Positions 1-8,003 of a stretch of 64,000 nucleotides of DNA are shown in pieces (position 1 is the first letter of the stretch; each line of letters starts with the position of its first letter). The notes beneath the pieces are model-generated. The model made no database searches, was not told where the DNA came from, and saw only the letters and a list, made by a program, of their open reading frames with translations. Both the position numbers and the translations under genes were made by a program. The DNA is from Chungangia koreensis (GTDB lineage: Bacteria; Bacillota; Bacilli; Bacillales_A; Planococcaceae), in contig NZ_JBHSEC010000020.1 in assembly GCF_042651785.1 (NCBI RefSeq), positions 1 through 64,000 of the forward strand, in the 5' to 3' direction.

Positions 1-277
1 GGTAGGCCGTTACCCCACCAACTAGCTAATGCGCCGCGGGCCCATCCTGCAGTGATAGCCGAAACCATCTTTTAGGATTCCTCCATGCGGAGGAATCGAT
101 TATTCGGTATTAGCCCCGGTTTCCCGGAGTTATCCCCATCTGCAGGGCAGGTTGCCCACGTGTTACTCACCCGTCCGCCGCTGACCATCGGGAGCAAGCT
201 CCCTCAAGTCCGCTCGACTTGCATGTATTAGGCACGCCGCCAGCGTTCGTCCTGAGCCAGGATCAAACTCTCCATAA
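1..277 (-). rRNA. rrs: 16S ribosomal RNA, 5' part (cut by window edge)
   Basis: Read on the minus strand, this begins with the universal 16S start (GAGTTTGATCCTGGCTCAG near 254-272) and continues through the ACGCTGGCGGCGTGCC and TGCAAGTCGAGCGG landmarks to GGTAACGGCCTACC at the window edge. The mature 5' end is set near 277 by analogy with B. subtilis. About 277 nt of roughly 1550 are present. The helix with CCTCCGCATGGAGG and the whole text resemble Planococcaceae 16S. The rest of the rrn operon lies outside the window to the left. Confidence 0.97.
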
Positions 278-441
278 AGAGTATGAGTTAAGCTCATAAG
301 TTTTGCTGGCATCATTATGATGTCCAAATTTGTTGTCTGTTCTGTCCGACGGAGGTCGGATCAAAACAAGTTTTTGTTAGACGTTTTGCTGTTCAGTTTT
401 CAAGGTTCATTGCGTCTCTGTCTCTCAACAGCGACTTTACT

Positions 442-470
442 AATATAACATGTCCCGAACTCGAAGTCAA
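442..470 (-). promoter_or_regulatory. rrn promoter P2 (sigma-A)
   Basis: On the minus strand a -35 box TTGACT (465-470) and a -10 box TATATT (442-447) are separated by 17 nt. It is the promoter closer to the 16S gene. A long leader with short hairpins and a typical CTTGAAAACTGAACA element lies between it and the rRNA. Confidence 0.85.
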
Positions 471-515
471 CAACTTTTTTCATTTCGTTTTCCTCTGTTC
501 TTAAGGACATGTTCT

Positions 516-544
516 AATATACAACCTCTCAAAATAAAAATCAA
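516..544 (-). promoter_or_regulatory. rrn promoter P1 (sigma-A)
   Basis: On the minus strand a -35 box TTGATT (539-544) and a -10 box TATATT (516-521) are 17 nt apart. With the downstream P2 this gives the tandem promoter pair usual for Bacillales rRNA operons. P1 starts only 8 nt after the stop codon of the upstream DMT transporter gene on the same strand. Confidence 0.8.
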
Positions 545-552
545 GCACTTTT

Positions 553-1467
553 TTAAACTTTTCTTCTTGTAAACTTTCTATCATCAATGACGAATAATAT
601 TATTCCCGCCAAAACAAACAATCCCCCAACGATTTGAGTTGTGATTAACCTCTCCTCAAAAATGTAATAAGCCAGAATTGCTGCACCTACTGGTTCAAAC
701 AGAATCGCAATTGAGAGTACATTCGTACTCACCCATTTAAGAGACCAGTTAAACAATGTATGACCTAATAAGTTCGGGATGATTGCCAAAAGGATGAACC
801 ACATCCAGTCTTCCGTAGGATAAGGACCGAACGATTCCCCTTTTAAGAGTACATAAAAGAATAGTGTCACTGTGCTTACGGAATAAACAACAAATGTATA
901 GGTGATCAGCGAGATTCTCTTCCGAACATCTTGTCCAAATAATAAGTAACCTGTAATCAAAGCACACGCAATTAACGCTAAAGCATCTCCATAAAGTGCG
1001 GACCCGCTAACTTTGAAATCCCCCCAGCTGATCAACACACTTCCAGCAATTGCAATCAGACCAGATAGGATCGTTTTTAATGATAAAGGTTCTTTAAAGA
1101 AAAAATATGTACCCACAAAAGCAAACAATGGCTGAAGCGTCACCAAGACAGTGGAGCTCGCAACTGAAGTATAGTTTAATGATTCAAACCAAAGGATGAA
1201 ATGAAAGGCAAGAAAAACACCGGCTATTAATGAGAAAATCCAATCTCTTTTGTTTAACATTTTTAATTCATGTGTATATTTCAGTAGGAACAAAGGGCTC
1301 ATAATGAGTATGGAAAACAGCATACGATAAAAGGCAATTACTCCCGCTTCTGCTGTTGTCAACTTGACAAAAATTGCAGATAGGGAAACAGAAATGACTC
1401 CAATAACAATTGGTATATATGGATGGATTCTTGGATGTTCCACTTTGCAGCACTTCTCTCTTTTCAC
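553..1467 (-). CDS. EamA/DMT-family drug/metabolite transporter
   Basis: This is a 304-aa integral membrane protein with about ten hydrophobic helices in two repeated halves, as in EamA (RhaT/YdcZ-like) exporters. The first half has the typical AGVIAFYRMLFSILIM segment and the second ends in the LFEPVGAAILAYYIFEE motif that closes EamA domains. Substrate cannot be read from sequence. The start is a GTG at 1467; a second GTG eight codons in has a better AGAGAG-type ribosome site, so the start is uncertain by a few codons. The gene lies just upstream of the rrn promoters on the same strand, with no clear terminator between. Confidence 0.88.
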   Translation of the reverse strand: MKREKCCKVEHPRIHPYIPIVIGVISVSLSAIFVKLTTAEAGVIAFYRMLFSILIMSPLFLLKYTHELKMLNKRDWIFSLIAGVFLAFHFILWFESLNYTSVASSTVLVTLQPLFAFVGTYFFFKEPLSLKTILSGLIAIAGSVLISWGDFKVSGSALYGDALALIACALITGYLLFGQDVRKRISLITYTFVVYSVSTVTLFFYVLLKGESFGPYPTEDWMWFILLAIIPNLLGHTLFNWSLKWVSTNVLSIAILFEPVGAAILAYYIFEERLITTQIVGGLFVLAGIILFVIDDRKFTRRKV

Positions 1468-1571
1468 TTTTTTCTTTCAAAACACTAATAAACAAAGATA
1501 AAATAACATTATTAATTATTTTCACATGTACCTTACATAGTTGCAAGCGCATAGGGAAAGGATGAAAGTAA

Positions 1572-2294
1572 ATGATGGATTGGATCGCGTTACACATCTT
1601 CGGAAACGATGTGTTGTTAAAGCTATGCCTTGCCGCCTTACTTAGTTTAGTCATTGGCGTAGAAAGGGAATTAAAGAAAAAACCGGTTGGCTTAAAGACA
1701 AGTTTAGTTATTGCCACTTTCAGTTGCCTTCTTACAATCATTTCAATTGAAACAGCCTATACAGCAGAAGGTCGAGACGATATAAACATCACTATGGATC
1801 CACTACGTTTAGCAGCACAAATTGTCAGCGGCATAGGTTTTCTTGGTGCAGGTGTCATTTTAAGACGCGGAAATGACAGCATTACCGGACTGACAACCGC
1901 CGCTATGATTTGGGGAGCTGCTGGAATCGGGATCGGAATTGGCGCCGGATTTTACCTGGAAGCCACCATTGCTGTACTCGTCGTGTTAATAGGCATAGAA
2001 GTATTCCCTCCTTTCTTGGCTAAAGTTGGACCAAAGAGATTGAGGATGAACGAAATTTCCATAAGGGTTAAAATTTCAGACGCAGACGGAATCCAACTGT
2101 TCATGAATTACTTGGAGGAGAACAAGATGGAGATTGAAAACTTACGAGTACGAAACAGGGAATTGAACACAGAACCACTCCATGAACTGGATTTCCGTTT
2201 AGTAGGCATAAAAAAGAAAAATACAGCGGAAATATATAAGGATCTCCTTGAACTTTCTTATATAAAAAGTTGTGAAGTAGAAATCTTATCGTAA
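1572..2294 (+). CDS. MgtC/SapB family membrane protein
   Basis: The 240-aa protein has the MgtC/SapB N-terminal membrane domain: four to five helices with the family motifs VIGVERELKKKPVGLKT and IVSGIGFLGAGVILR. A soluble ACT-like C-terminal region (about residues 155-240) follows. MgtC proteins are linked to growth at low Mg2+ and, in pathogens, to control of membrane ATP synthase; YhiD and SapB homologues are less clear. AAAGGATG precedes two adjacent ATGs (1572, 1575). The CDF transporter gene follows 12 nt downstream, so the pair is probably one metal-related transcription unit. Confidence 0.88.
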   Translation: MMDWIALHIFGNDVLLKLCLAALLSLVIGVERELKKKPVGLKTSLVIATFSCLLTIISIETAYTAEGRDDINITMDPLRLAAQIVSGIGFLGAGVILRRGNDSITGLTTAAMIWGAAGIGIGIGAGFYLEATIAVLVVLIGIEVFPPFLAKVGPKRLRMNEISIRVKISDADGIQLFMNYLEENKMEIENLRVRNRELNTEPLHELDFRLVGIKKKNTAEIYKDLLELSYIKSCEVEILS

Positions 2295-2306
2295 TTGGAG
2301 GGCATC

Positions 2307-3317
2307 ATGGGAGAATTTTTTAAACTACTTAAAGAAGGAAATAAACCTTCCCTATTAGCTGCAATAGTCAATACAGTGATAGCCATTTTAAAAGGGCTTG
2401 CGTATTTCTTTACAGGGAACGTAGCCATGTTCGCAGAAATGATGCACTCTCTCGGAGATGCCGCGAATCAGTTTTTCGTTTTCATCGGATCCTCTCTATC
2501 TAAAAAGGCCCCAACACCGAGATTTCCAAATGGCTTTGGTCGTGTCGTCAACCTCGTCTGTCTTGGAGCAGTCATAATTGTAGGAATTCTTTCTTACGAA
2601 ACTATAAAAGAAGGTTGGCATCATTTACTCCACCCCGTAGAATCCGATCCTTCAAAAGTTTGGATTAACTTGTTAGTCTTAGGAATAGCAATTGCTTTAG
2701 AAATGACTGTTTTATATAAGGCGGGTAAGGAGATATTGCATGATGCCGGCTTAAAAGGTAGAGGTTTACAGCCTTTTACTACTGCTTTCGCAAATTTAGA
2801 CCGTGCAAAGCCTGCCACTAAGTTAGTATTTATGGAAGACTTGGTGGCAACTTCCGGAGGCGTCCTTGCGTTCATTGCAGTTATATTGGCTAACTATGCA
2901 AATTTGTACTGGGCAGAGGGAATTGTCTCCATTATTATCGGTCTCATGATGTTCTACGTGGTCGGAAAAGTCTTCCTCGAAAATGCGAGAGGTGCAATCG
3001 GAGAAACCGATGAGGAAATGCTTAACCATATTGCATATTTAGTGGCAGATGATCCGAATATTAAAGACATCCAAAAACTTGAGGTTATTAAAGAAGGAGA
3101 ATTCCTCCACGTTGAACTGGTCGCAGAGATAGACAAGAACTTAACTGTGGCGGAAGCGGATGATATTAAAGATCAATTAGTGTCCTTAATTTTAAGCCAA
3201 CGGGGAGTTCAAGACATTACGATTTCATTCGATGAAAATGATGGGATACACACTTGGAAACATATAAAAGAAAGACCAGCTACTCTTCCTACGTTAAAAA
3301 AACCTAAAGATTTATAA
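2307..3317 (+). CDS. Cation diffusion facilitator (CDF) family transporter
   Basis: The 336-aa protein has the CDF layout: six membrane helices and a cytosolic C-terminal domain (about residues 255-325). The first metal site is visible as AEMMHSLGDAANQ (HxxxD) in helix 2 and a second acidic position as EDLVATSGG in helix 5. It is longer than the usual 290-300 aa because of an insertion between helices 4 and 5, as in SLC30A9-like members. The family exports Zn2+, Mn2+, Co2+ or Fe2+ by proton exchange; the metal cannot be named here. ATG 2307 is preferred over TTG 2295 because GGAGGG (2297-2302) lies directly before it. Confidence 0.9.
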   Translation: MGEFFKLLKEGNKPSLLAAIVNTVIAILKGLAYFFTGNVAMFAEMMHSLGDAANQFFVFIGSSLSKKAPTPRFPNGFGRVVNLVCLGAVIIVGILSYETIKEGWHHLLHPVESDPSKVWINLLVLGIAIALEMTVLYKAGKEILHDAGLKGRGLQPFTTAFANLDRAKPATKLVFMEDLVATSGGVLAFIAVILANYANLYWAEGIVSIIIGLMMFYVVGKVFLENARGAIGETDEEMLNHIAYLVADDPNIKDIQKLEVIKEGEFLHVELVAEIDKNLTVAEADDIKDQLVSLILSQRGVQDITISFDENDGIHTWKHIKERPATLPTLKKPKDL

Positions 3318-3360
3318 TGAAAAGGATCTGTCCAATTTAATAATGGGCAGATCCTTTTCA
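3318..3360. terminator. Bidirectional terminator between CDF gene and yugN
   Basis: A near-perfect stem of about 15 bp (3318-3333 with 3345-3360, core AAAAGGATCTG/CAGATCCTTTT) is T-rich on both sides. It directly follows the CDF stop codon and faces the end of the convergent yugN. Confidence 0.9.
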
Positions 3361-3369
3361 TTTATTTTT

Positions 3370-3789
3370 CTACTGGAGAAATTTCTGATAATCCTGCTCA
3401 AGTAGATTTATTAGTTGCATTCCTGAATCAACCAATTGATGATCTACGTCTGCGTCCTTTTCAATCGGGGACTGAAACTGATTCAACGTTCCTGCTCCTA
3501 TACCTACCAAAGAATCCTTCTCTTCTTCAATTCCTGTTTGATACTTGTGTCGAAGAACAATTGGTTTTCCAATCTCCAACACAGCAGATGGTTGTTCGAA
3601 GTCTCCGCCTTTGACCGCAACTGGAATCCTAAGGACATCATAATGCGGCTTTTTACGAAATACATAATCGTAATACCCGTGATCGTAATCCCAACCACCG
3701 CCGACCGTAAACCCTCGTGGCTTCAGAAAATCCTCTGCAGCACTTTTCTCCATCCGCACACCAGATAATACCGTATCTAGTTCAATCAT
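3370..3789 (-). CDS. yugN: YugN-like family protein
   Basis: The 139-aa protein resembles B. subtilis YugN, a small soluble protein of unknown function. The family-like segment WDYDHGYYDYVF is present near residue 33. The upstream neighbour on the same strand is a YugJ-type alcohol dehydrogenase, and yugJ and yugN are near neighbours in B. subtilis, which supports the call. ATG 3789 is chosen because AGGAGG lies 7 nt upstream; an earlier in-frame GTG at 3807 would lack a ribosome site. The AGGAGG itself sits in the 3' arm of a 12-bp hairpin (3795-3827). Confidence 0.85.
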   Translation of the reverse strand: MIELDTVLSGVRMEKSAAEDFLKPRGFTVGGGWDYDHGYYDYVFRKKPHYDVLRIPVAVKGGDFEQPSAVLEIGKPIVLRHKYQTGIEEEKDSLVGIGAGTLNQFQSPIEKDADVDHQLVDSGMQLINLLEQDYQKFLQ

Positions 3790-3794
3790 GATAA

Positions 3795-3827
3795 AACCTC
3801 CTGTCACGCTTAGTTTGACAGGAGGTT
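3795..3827 (-). terminator. Hairpin after yugJ that contains the yugN ribosome binding site
   Basis: On the minus strand AACCTCCTGTCA pairs perfectly with TGACAGGAGGTT around a 9-nt loop. It begins 12 nt after the yugJ stop codon and is followed by TTTT, so it could end yugJ transcripts. The 3' arm holds AGGAGG, the only visible Shine-Dalgarno for yugN. Read-through RNA would therefore fold the ribosome site away. Confidence 0.75.
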
Positions 3828-3839
3828 CTATTTTTATTC

Positions 3840-5009
3840 CTATAAAGAAGCTTTTAAAATAGCACGGACATCTTCTTCTTGAAGTTGTCTCGAGAAATTG
3901 CCGAACGGACCGTTAATCATTGTTTTTTCTACCATCAGGTCAAGTTTCGAATCATCTATGTCATAATCCGCAAGACGCACTGGTGCACCAATGGATGTCC
4001 AGAATGAACGAAGAGCATCTATTCCTTCAAATGCCACTTCATTCGCTGTTTTGCCTTCAGGATTCACATGGAATACTCGAACTGCCAGTTGTGCAAAACG
4101 TTCTGGTGCAGTTTCTGCATGCAATCTCATCCAATGAGGGAATAATATAGCCAATCCTCCACCGTGTGGAATATCATAAACCGCGGAGATAGCATGTTCA
4201 ATATTATGTGTTCCCCAATCTCCTCGTGAGCCCATTGAAAGGAAATTATTTAATCCCCATGTACCAGCAAAGAGAATCGTTTCACGGTATTCGTAATTTT
4301 CTAAGTCATCAAGAAGTTTGGGAGCAGTCTCGATTACTGCACGTAGTACACCTTCACATAATTGATCCTGTACGGGTGTATTCGTCGCATTATGGAAATA
4401 CTGCTCAAACACATGGGACATCATATCTACAATTCCATAAATTGTTTGATCTTTTGGAACCGAGAAAGTATTAACAGGATCTAATATGGAGAATTTCGGG
4501 AATGTATAGGGCACACTTCCCCATCCATATTTCTCTAAAGTTTCTTCATTTGTTATAACAGAGCCTGAGTTCATTTCGGAACCTGTTGCTGCCAAAGTTA
4601 AAATTGTTCCGAATGGAAGCGCGTCGTCAGGGAATGCTTTTCTAATAACGAAGTCCCAAGGGTCCCCGTCATACTTTGCCGCTGTAGCGATCAATTTCGT
4701 GCAATCGATCACTGATCCGCCGCCTACTGCAAGTACGAAGTCGATTCCTTCATTTTTACAAATTTCCGCGCCCTTTTTTGCGGTTGATACTCTCGGATTC
4801 GGCTCAACACCACTTAACTCAAAAACCTCTTTACCTAATTCCTTTAATATGCCCATGACTTGGTCATATAAACCATTACGTTTAATACTTCCCCCGCCGT
4901 AAACAACTAAAATTTTATTTCCATAATTAGGCAACTCTTCACGTAATTTTTCAACTTGCCCTTTACCAAATATTAACTTTACCGGATTTTGAAATGAGAA
5001 ACTATTCAT
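3840..5009 (-). CDS. yugJ: Iron-containing alcohol dehydrogenase (NADH-dependent butanol dehydrogenase type)
   Basis: The 389-aa protein closely follows B. subtilis YugJ/YugK. The N-terminal nucleotide domain has GGGSIKRNGLYD and AVGGGSVIDCTK. The C-terminal helical domain carries the metal ligands expected for the family: Asp195 and His199 (VDMMSHVFEQYFHN) and His268 and His282 (THNIEHAISAVYDIPHGGG). The enzyme would interconvert an aldehyde or ketone and its alcohol with NAD(P)H in the cytosol; the true substrate is open. The gene appears to be transcribed singly, with a hairpin (3795-3827) right after the stop. Confidence 0.92.
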   Translation of the reverse strand: MNSFSFQNPVKLIFGKGQVEKLREELPNYGNKILVVYGGGSIKRNGLYDQVMGILKELGKEVFELSGVEPNPRVSTAKKGAEICKNEGIDFVLAVGGGSVIDCTKLIATAAKYDGDPWDFVIRKAFPDDALPFGTILTLAATGSEMNSGSVITNEETLEKYGWGSVPYTFPKFSILDPVNTFSVPKDQTIYGIVDMMSHVFEQYFHNATNTPVQDQLCEGVLRAVIETAPKLLDDLENYEYRETILFAGTWGLNNFLSMGSRGDWGTHNIEHAISAVYDIPHGGGLAILFPHWMRLHAETAPERFAQLAVRVFHVNPEGKTANEVAFEGIDALRSFWTSIGAPVRLADYDIDDSKLDLMVEKTMINGPFGNFSRQLQEEDVRAILKASL

Positions 5010-5125
5010 TTAAACTCCTCCTTCACTGTAGTATTATCAATCAACAGTGTATAGATTGCAATTAATCAACTTCTCGAATGAACCACTTTTTTCAGAACAT
5101 ATTAAGACAAAGGAGGTGTGAGAAA

Positions 5126-5380
5126 ATGAGTGGTATTCAACGGGCTGCATTAGTACTGACAATCATCGGGGCTTTAAACTGGGGACTTATTGGTTTATTC
5201 CAATTCGACCTTGTCGCTTCACTCTTCGGAGGACAAGATTCCATTCTATCAAGAATCGTTTACACATTAGTCGGCATTGCCGGCCTGATCAACCTTGGCC
5301 TTCTTTTCAAACCGGACAAAGAAATCAGACGCACTGGACCACGTACAGAAAAAGAACCTCGACCAGCTGGCCAGATGTAA
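5126..5380 (+). CDS. yuzA: DUF378 family small membrane protein (YuzA)
   Basis: This is an 84-aa protein with two membrane helices. It has the DUF378 signature GALNWGLIGLFQFDLVASLFG followed by a second helix (YTLVGIAGLINLGLLF), then a charged tail. Function is unknown. ATG 5126 is chosen because AAAGGAGGTG lies 7-8 nt upstream, rather than an ORF start 48 nt earlier. It is transcribed away from yugJ and ends in a strong bidirectional terminator shared with rocG. Confidence 0.88.
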   Translation: MSGIQRAALVLTIIGALNWGLIGLFQFDLVASLFGGQDSILSRIVYTLVGIAGLINLGLLFKPDKEIRRTGPRTEKEPRPAGQM

Positions 5381-5383
5381 AAA

Positions 5384-5410
5384 AACAGCCTCCTGAAAAG
5401 GGAGGCTGTT
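5384..5410. terminator. Bidirectional terminator between yuzA and rocG
   Basis: AACAGCCTCC (5384-5393) pairs perfectly with GGAGGCTGTT (5401-5410). A run of A precedes it and T-rich DNA follows. It lies between the convergent yuzA and rocG stop codons. Confidence 0.9.
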
Positions 5411-5420
5411 CATACATAAT

Positions 5421-6665
5421 TTAAACCCAACCACGGAAGCGCGCAGCTTCTGCAGTTTTTCTTACACCTACCATGTACGCAGCTAAACGCATGTTAATAT
5501 TTCTTGTTGTAGCTACTGTGTAAATGTTTTCGAAGGCTTCAGTCATTTTCTTATACATTTTCGTGTTTACTTCTTCTTCAGTCCAGTAGTAACCTTGGTT
5601 GTTTTGCACCCACTCGAAGTAGGAAACCGTAACTCCACCTGCACTTGCCAACACGTCCGGTACTAAGAGCACACCACGTTCGAACAAGATTTTTGTAGCT
5701 TCTGACGTTGTTGGTCCATTTGCAGCTTCAACAATAATGTTCGCTTTAATATTGTGTGCATTTTCTGCTGTAATTTGGTTTTCAATTGCCGCTGGAACAA
5801 GAATGTCACAATCCAATTCAAGCAATTCTTTGTTAGAAATTGTATCTTCAAAGAGGGTTGTTACTGTTCCAAAGCTATCGCGTCGGTCCAATAAGTAATC
5901 AATGTCAAGACCGTTCGGATCATGAAGAGCGCCGTAAGCATCGGAAATACCAATAATCTTCGCACCTGCGTCATGCAAGAACTTAGATAAGAAGCTTCCT
6001 GCGTTACCGAATCCTTGAATTACGATTCGAGCACCTTTCAGATCGATATTACGTTTCTTTGCTGCTTCCTCGATAATATAAGTAACACCTAAAGCAGTTG
6101 CACGGTCACGACCCTGTGATCCACCCAATACGATTGGTTTACCAGTAATGAAACCAGGGCTGTTGAATTCGTCGATATGGCTGTATTCATCCATCATCCA
6201 AGCCATGATTTGGGAGTTTGTGAATACGTCAGGTGCAGGAATATCTTTTGTAGGCCCCATGATTTGGCTTAAGGCACGGACAAACCCGCGGCTTAAACGC
6301 TCAAGTTCACCCATAGACATTTGGCGAGGGTCACAGATAATACCACCCTTACCTCCACCATATGGAAGATCTACAATACCTGCTTTTAATGTCATCCAGA
6401 TAGATAGTGCTTTCACTTCATCAATTGTCACGTCTGGATGGAAACGAATTCCGCCTTTAGTAGGTCCTACTGCGTCATTATGTTGAGCCCGATATCCAGT
6501 AAAGACTTTGACTTTTCCGTCGTCCATCTTGATTGGAATCCGAACTTCCATCATACGCATAGGTTCCTTCAACAATTCGAACATAGCCTCATCATAACCA
6601 AGTTTGTTCAGCGCCTCCTGAATCACATCTTGTGTGGATGTAAACAGGTTAAGATTTTCTGTCAT
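5421..6665 (-). CDS. rocG: NAD-specific glutamate dehydrogenase
   Basis: The 414-aa protein converts glutamate to 2-oxoglutarate and ammonium. It has the Glu/Leu/Phe/Val dehydrogenase fold: the glutamate-binding GPTKGGIRFHP, the catalytic PYGGGKGGI and APDVFTNSQIMAWMMDEYS in the N-terminal domain, then a Rossmann domain (VIQGFGNAGS). The length matches RocG/GudB. RocG is favoured over GudB because rocD and rocA lie directly upstream on the same strand. ATG 6665 is used, with AGAGGCG upstream; the ORF stays open 18 codons further. An extended -10 promoter (about 6704-6712) suggests its own transcription. Confidence 0.93.
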   Translation of the reverse strand: MTENLNLFTSTQDVIQEALNKLGYDEAMFELLKEPMRMMEVRIPIKMDDGKVKVFTGYRAQHNDAVGPTKGGIRFHPDVTIDEVKALSIWMTLKAGIVDLPYGGGKGGIICDPRQMSMGELERLSRGFVRALSQIMGPTKDIPAPDVFTNSQIMAWMMDEYSHIDEFNSPGFITGKPIVLGGSQGRDRATALGVTYIIEEAAKKRNIDLKGARIVIQGFGNAGSFLSKFLHDAGAKIIGISDAYGALHDPNGLDIDYLLDRRDSFGTVTTLFEDTISNKELLELDCDILVPAAIENQITAENAHNIKANIIVEAANGPTTSEATKILFERGVLLVPDVLASAGGVTVSYFEWVQNNQGYYWTEEEVNTKMYKKMTEAFENIYTVATTRNINMRLAAYMVGVRKTAEAARFRGWV

Positions 6666-6703
6666 TGTTTTATTTCGCCTCTTTAATTCATAATGATTAC
6701 ATC

Positions 6704-6712
6704 GCCAACATT
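6704..6712 (-). promoter_or_regulatory. Probable sigma-A extended -10 promoter of rocG
   Basis: On the minus strand TGATACAAT (TGnTATAAT type) lies about 40 nt upstream of the rocG ATG. No good -35 box is at the expected place. I see no -24/-12 (sigma-54) pair here. Confidence 0.5.
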
Positions 6713-6749
6713 GTATCATACTCTATCAATAATTTGGACATAATATTTT

Positions 6750-7940
6750 TTATTGAAAAACTGTTTTGATTTTATCAATTGCCCAGTCCAATTCTTCCAT
6801 GCAAATAACCAATGGAGGAGCAAATCGAATGACGGTATCATGCGTCTCTTTACAGAGTAACCCAAGTTCTTTTAGCTGTTCGCAATAAGGTCTTGCTTCA
6901 GTGGTGAGCTCCATACCGATGAATAAGCCGCGGCCACGGACTTCCTTAATGGTATCATGATCAATTTTCTTAAGCTCATCCATGAAGTACTGACCAAGAT
7001 CAAAAGAGCGCTGTGCAAGATTCTCATCAACCAAAACATCCAACGATGCAATCGAAACAGCACATGCCATTGGATTGCCTCCGAATGTAGAACCGTGGGA
7101 ACCTGGGTTAAAGACGCCCAAGACTTCTTCGTCTGCCACTACACAGGAAATCGGGAATACACCGCCCCCTAAAGCTTTACCTAAGATATACATATCCGGA
7201 TTTACTTCTTCCCACTCACACGCAAACATTCTGCCAGTCCGCGCAAGTCCAGCTTGGATTTCATCCGCGATGAATAACACATTATTCTTTCGGCAAAGTT
7301 CACGAGCTGCTTTTAAATAACCTTCCGGAGGAATGATAATTCCAGCTTCCCCTTGAATCGGTTCGATTAAAAATGCAGCCGTATTAGGTGTAATTGCTTT
7401 TTCCAAAGCATCCAAGTCTCCGTAAGGGACTAACTTGATGCCAGGCAGCATAGGTCCGAAACCACGTTTATATTCCGGGTCAGATGATAATGATACCGCC
7501 GTCATAGTACGTCCATGGAAATTCCCTTCACATGCAATGACTTCAGCCTGACCTTCAGCTACTCCCTTTACATCATATGCCCACCGACGAGCTGCTTTAA
7601 ACGCTGTTTCTACAGCTTCTGCTCCTGTGTTCATCGGAAGTGCCATTTCTTTCCCTGCTAATTGGCATACTTTTTCATACCAAGGGCCAAGCTGATCGTT
7701 ATGGAATGCACGGGAAGTCAGCGTCACTCGATCCGCTTGATCTTTTAAAGCCTGGATAATTTTCGGATGGCGGTGACCTTGGTTAACAGCGGAATATGCT
7801 GATAGCATATCCATGTATTTGTTTCCTTCCGGGTCTTTTACCCATACACCTTCTGCCTCAGAAATAACGATTGGCAGCGGATGGTAATTATGAGCTCCAA
7901 ATCTATTAGTTTGTTCTATTACTCTTTCTGATACTGACAT
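6750..7940 (-). CDS. rocD: Ornithine aminotransferase
   Basis: The 396-aa class III PLP aminotransferase moves the delta-amino group of ornithine to 2-oxoglutarate, giving glutamate-5-semialdehyde, the substrate of RocA encoded next to it. Visible features are the cofactor segment MNTGAEAVETA, the ADEIQAGLARTG motif, and the PLP lysine in ILGKALGGG. Length is that of bacterial RocD (about 400 aa). ATG 7940 has AAGGGGG 8 nt upstream. The gene follows rocA by 63 nt that contain a hairpin, and rocG follows after a further 84 nt. Confidence 0.94.
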   Translation of the reverse strand: MSVSERVIEQTNRFGAHNYHPLPIVISEAEGVWVKDPEGNKYMDMLSAYSAVNQGHRHPKIIQALKDQADRVTLTSRAFHNDQLGPWYEKVCQLAGKEMALPMNTGAEAVETAFKAARRWAYDVKGVAEGQAEVIACEGNFHGRTMTAVSLSSDPEYKRGFGPMLPGIKLVPYGDLDALEKAITPNTAAFLIEPIQGEAGIIIPPEGYLKAARELCRKNNVLFIADEIQAGLARTGRMFACEWEEVNPDMYILGKALGGGVFPISCVVADEEVLGVFNPGSHGSTFGGNPMACAVSIASLDVLVDENLAQRSFDLGQYFMDELKKIDHDTIKEVRGRGLFIGMELTTEARPYCEQLKELGLLCKETHDTVIRFAPPLVICMEELDWAIDKIKTVFQ

Positions 7941-7965
7941 TTTTAAATCCCCCTTGTTTTATAGT

Positions 7966-7995
7966 GGGCAGATTCATCTTCCAATGAATCCGCCC
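7966..7995 (-). terminator. Hairpin between rocA and rocD (weak terminator or RNA-processing stem)
   Basis: On the minus strand GGGCGGATTCAT pairs with ATGAATCTGCCC (one G-T pair, 6-nt loop). No U-run follows, so it is more likely an intercistronic stem affecting stability or partial termination than a full terminator. Confidence 0.55.
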
Positions 7996-8003
7996 CTTAA
8001 TGT

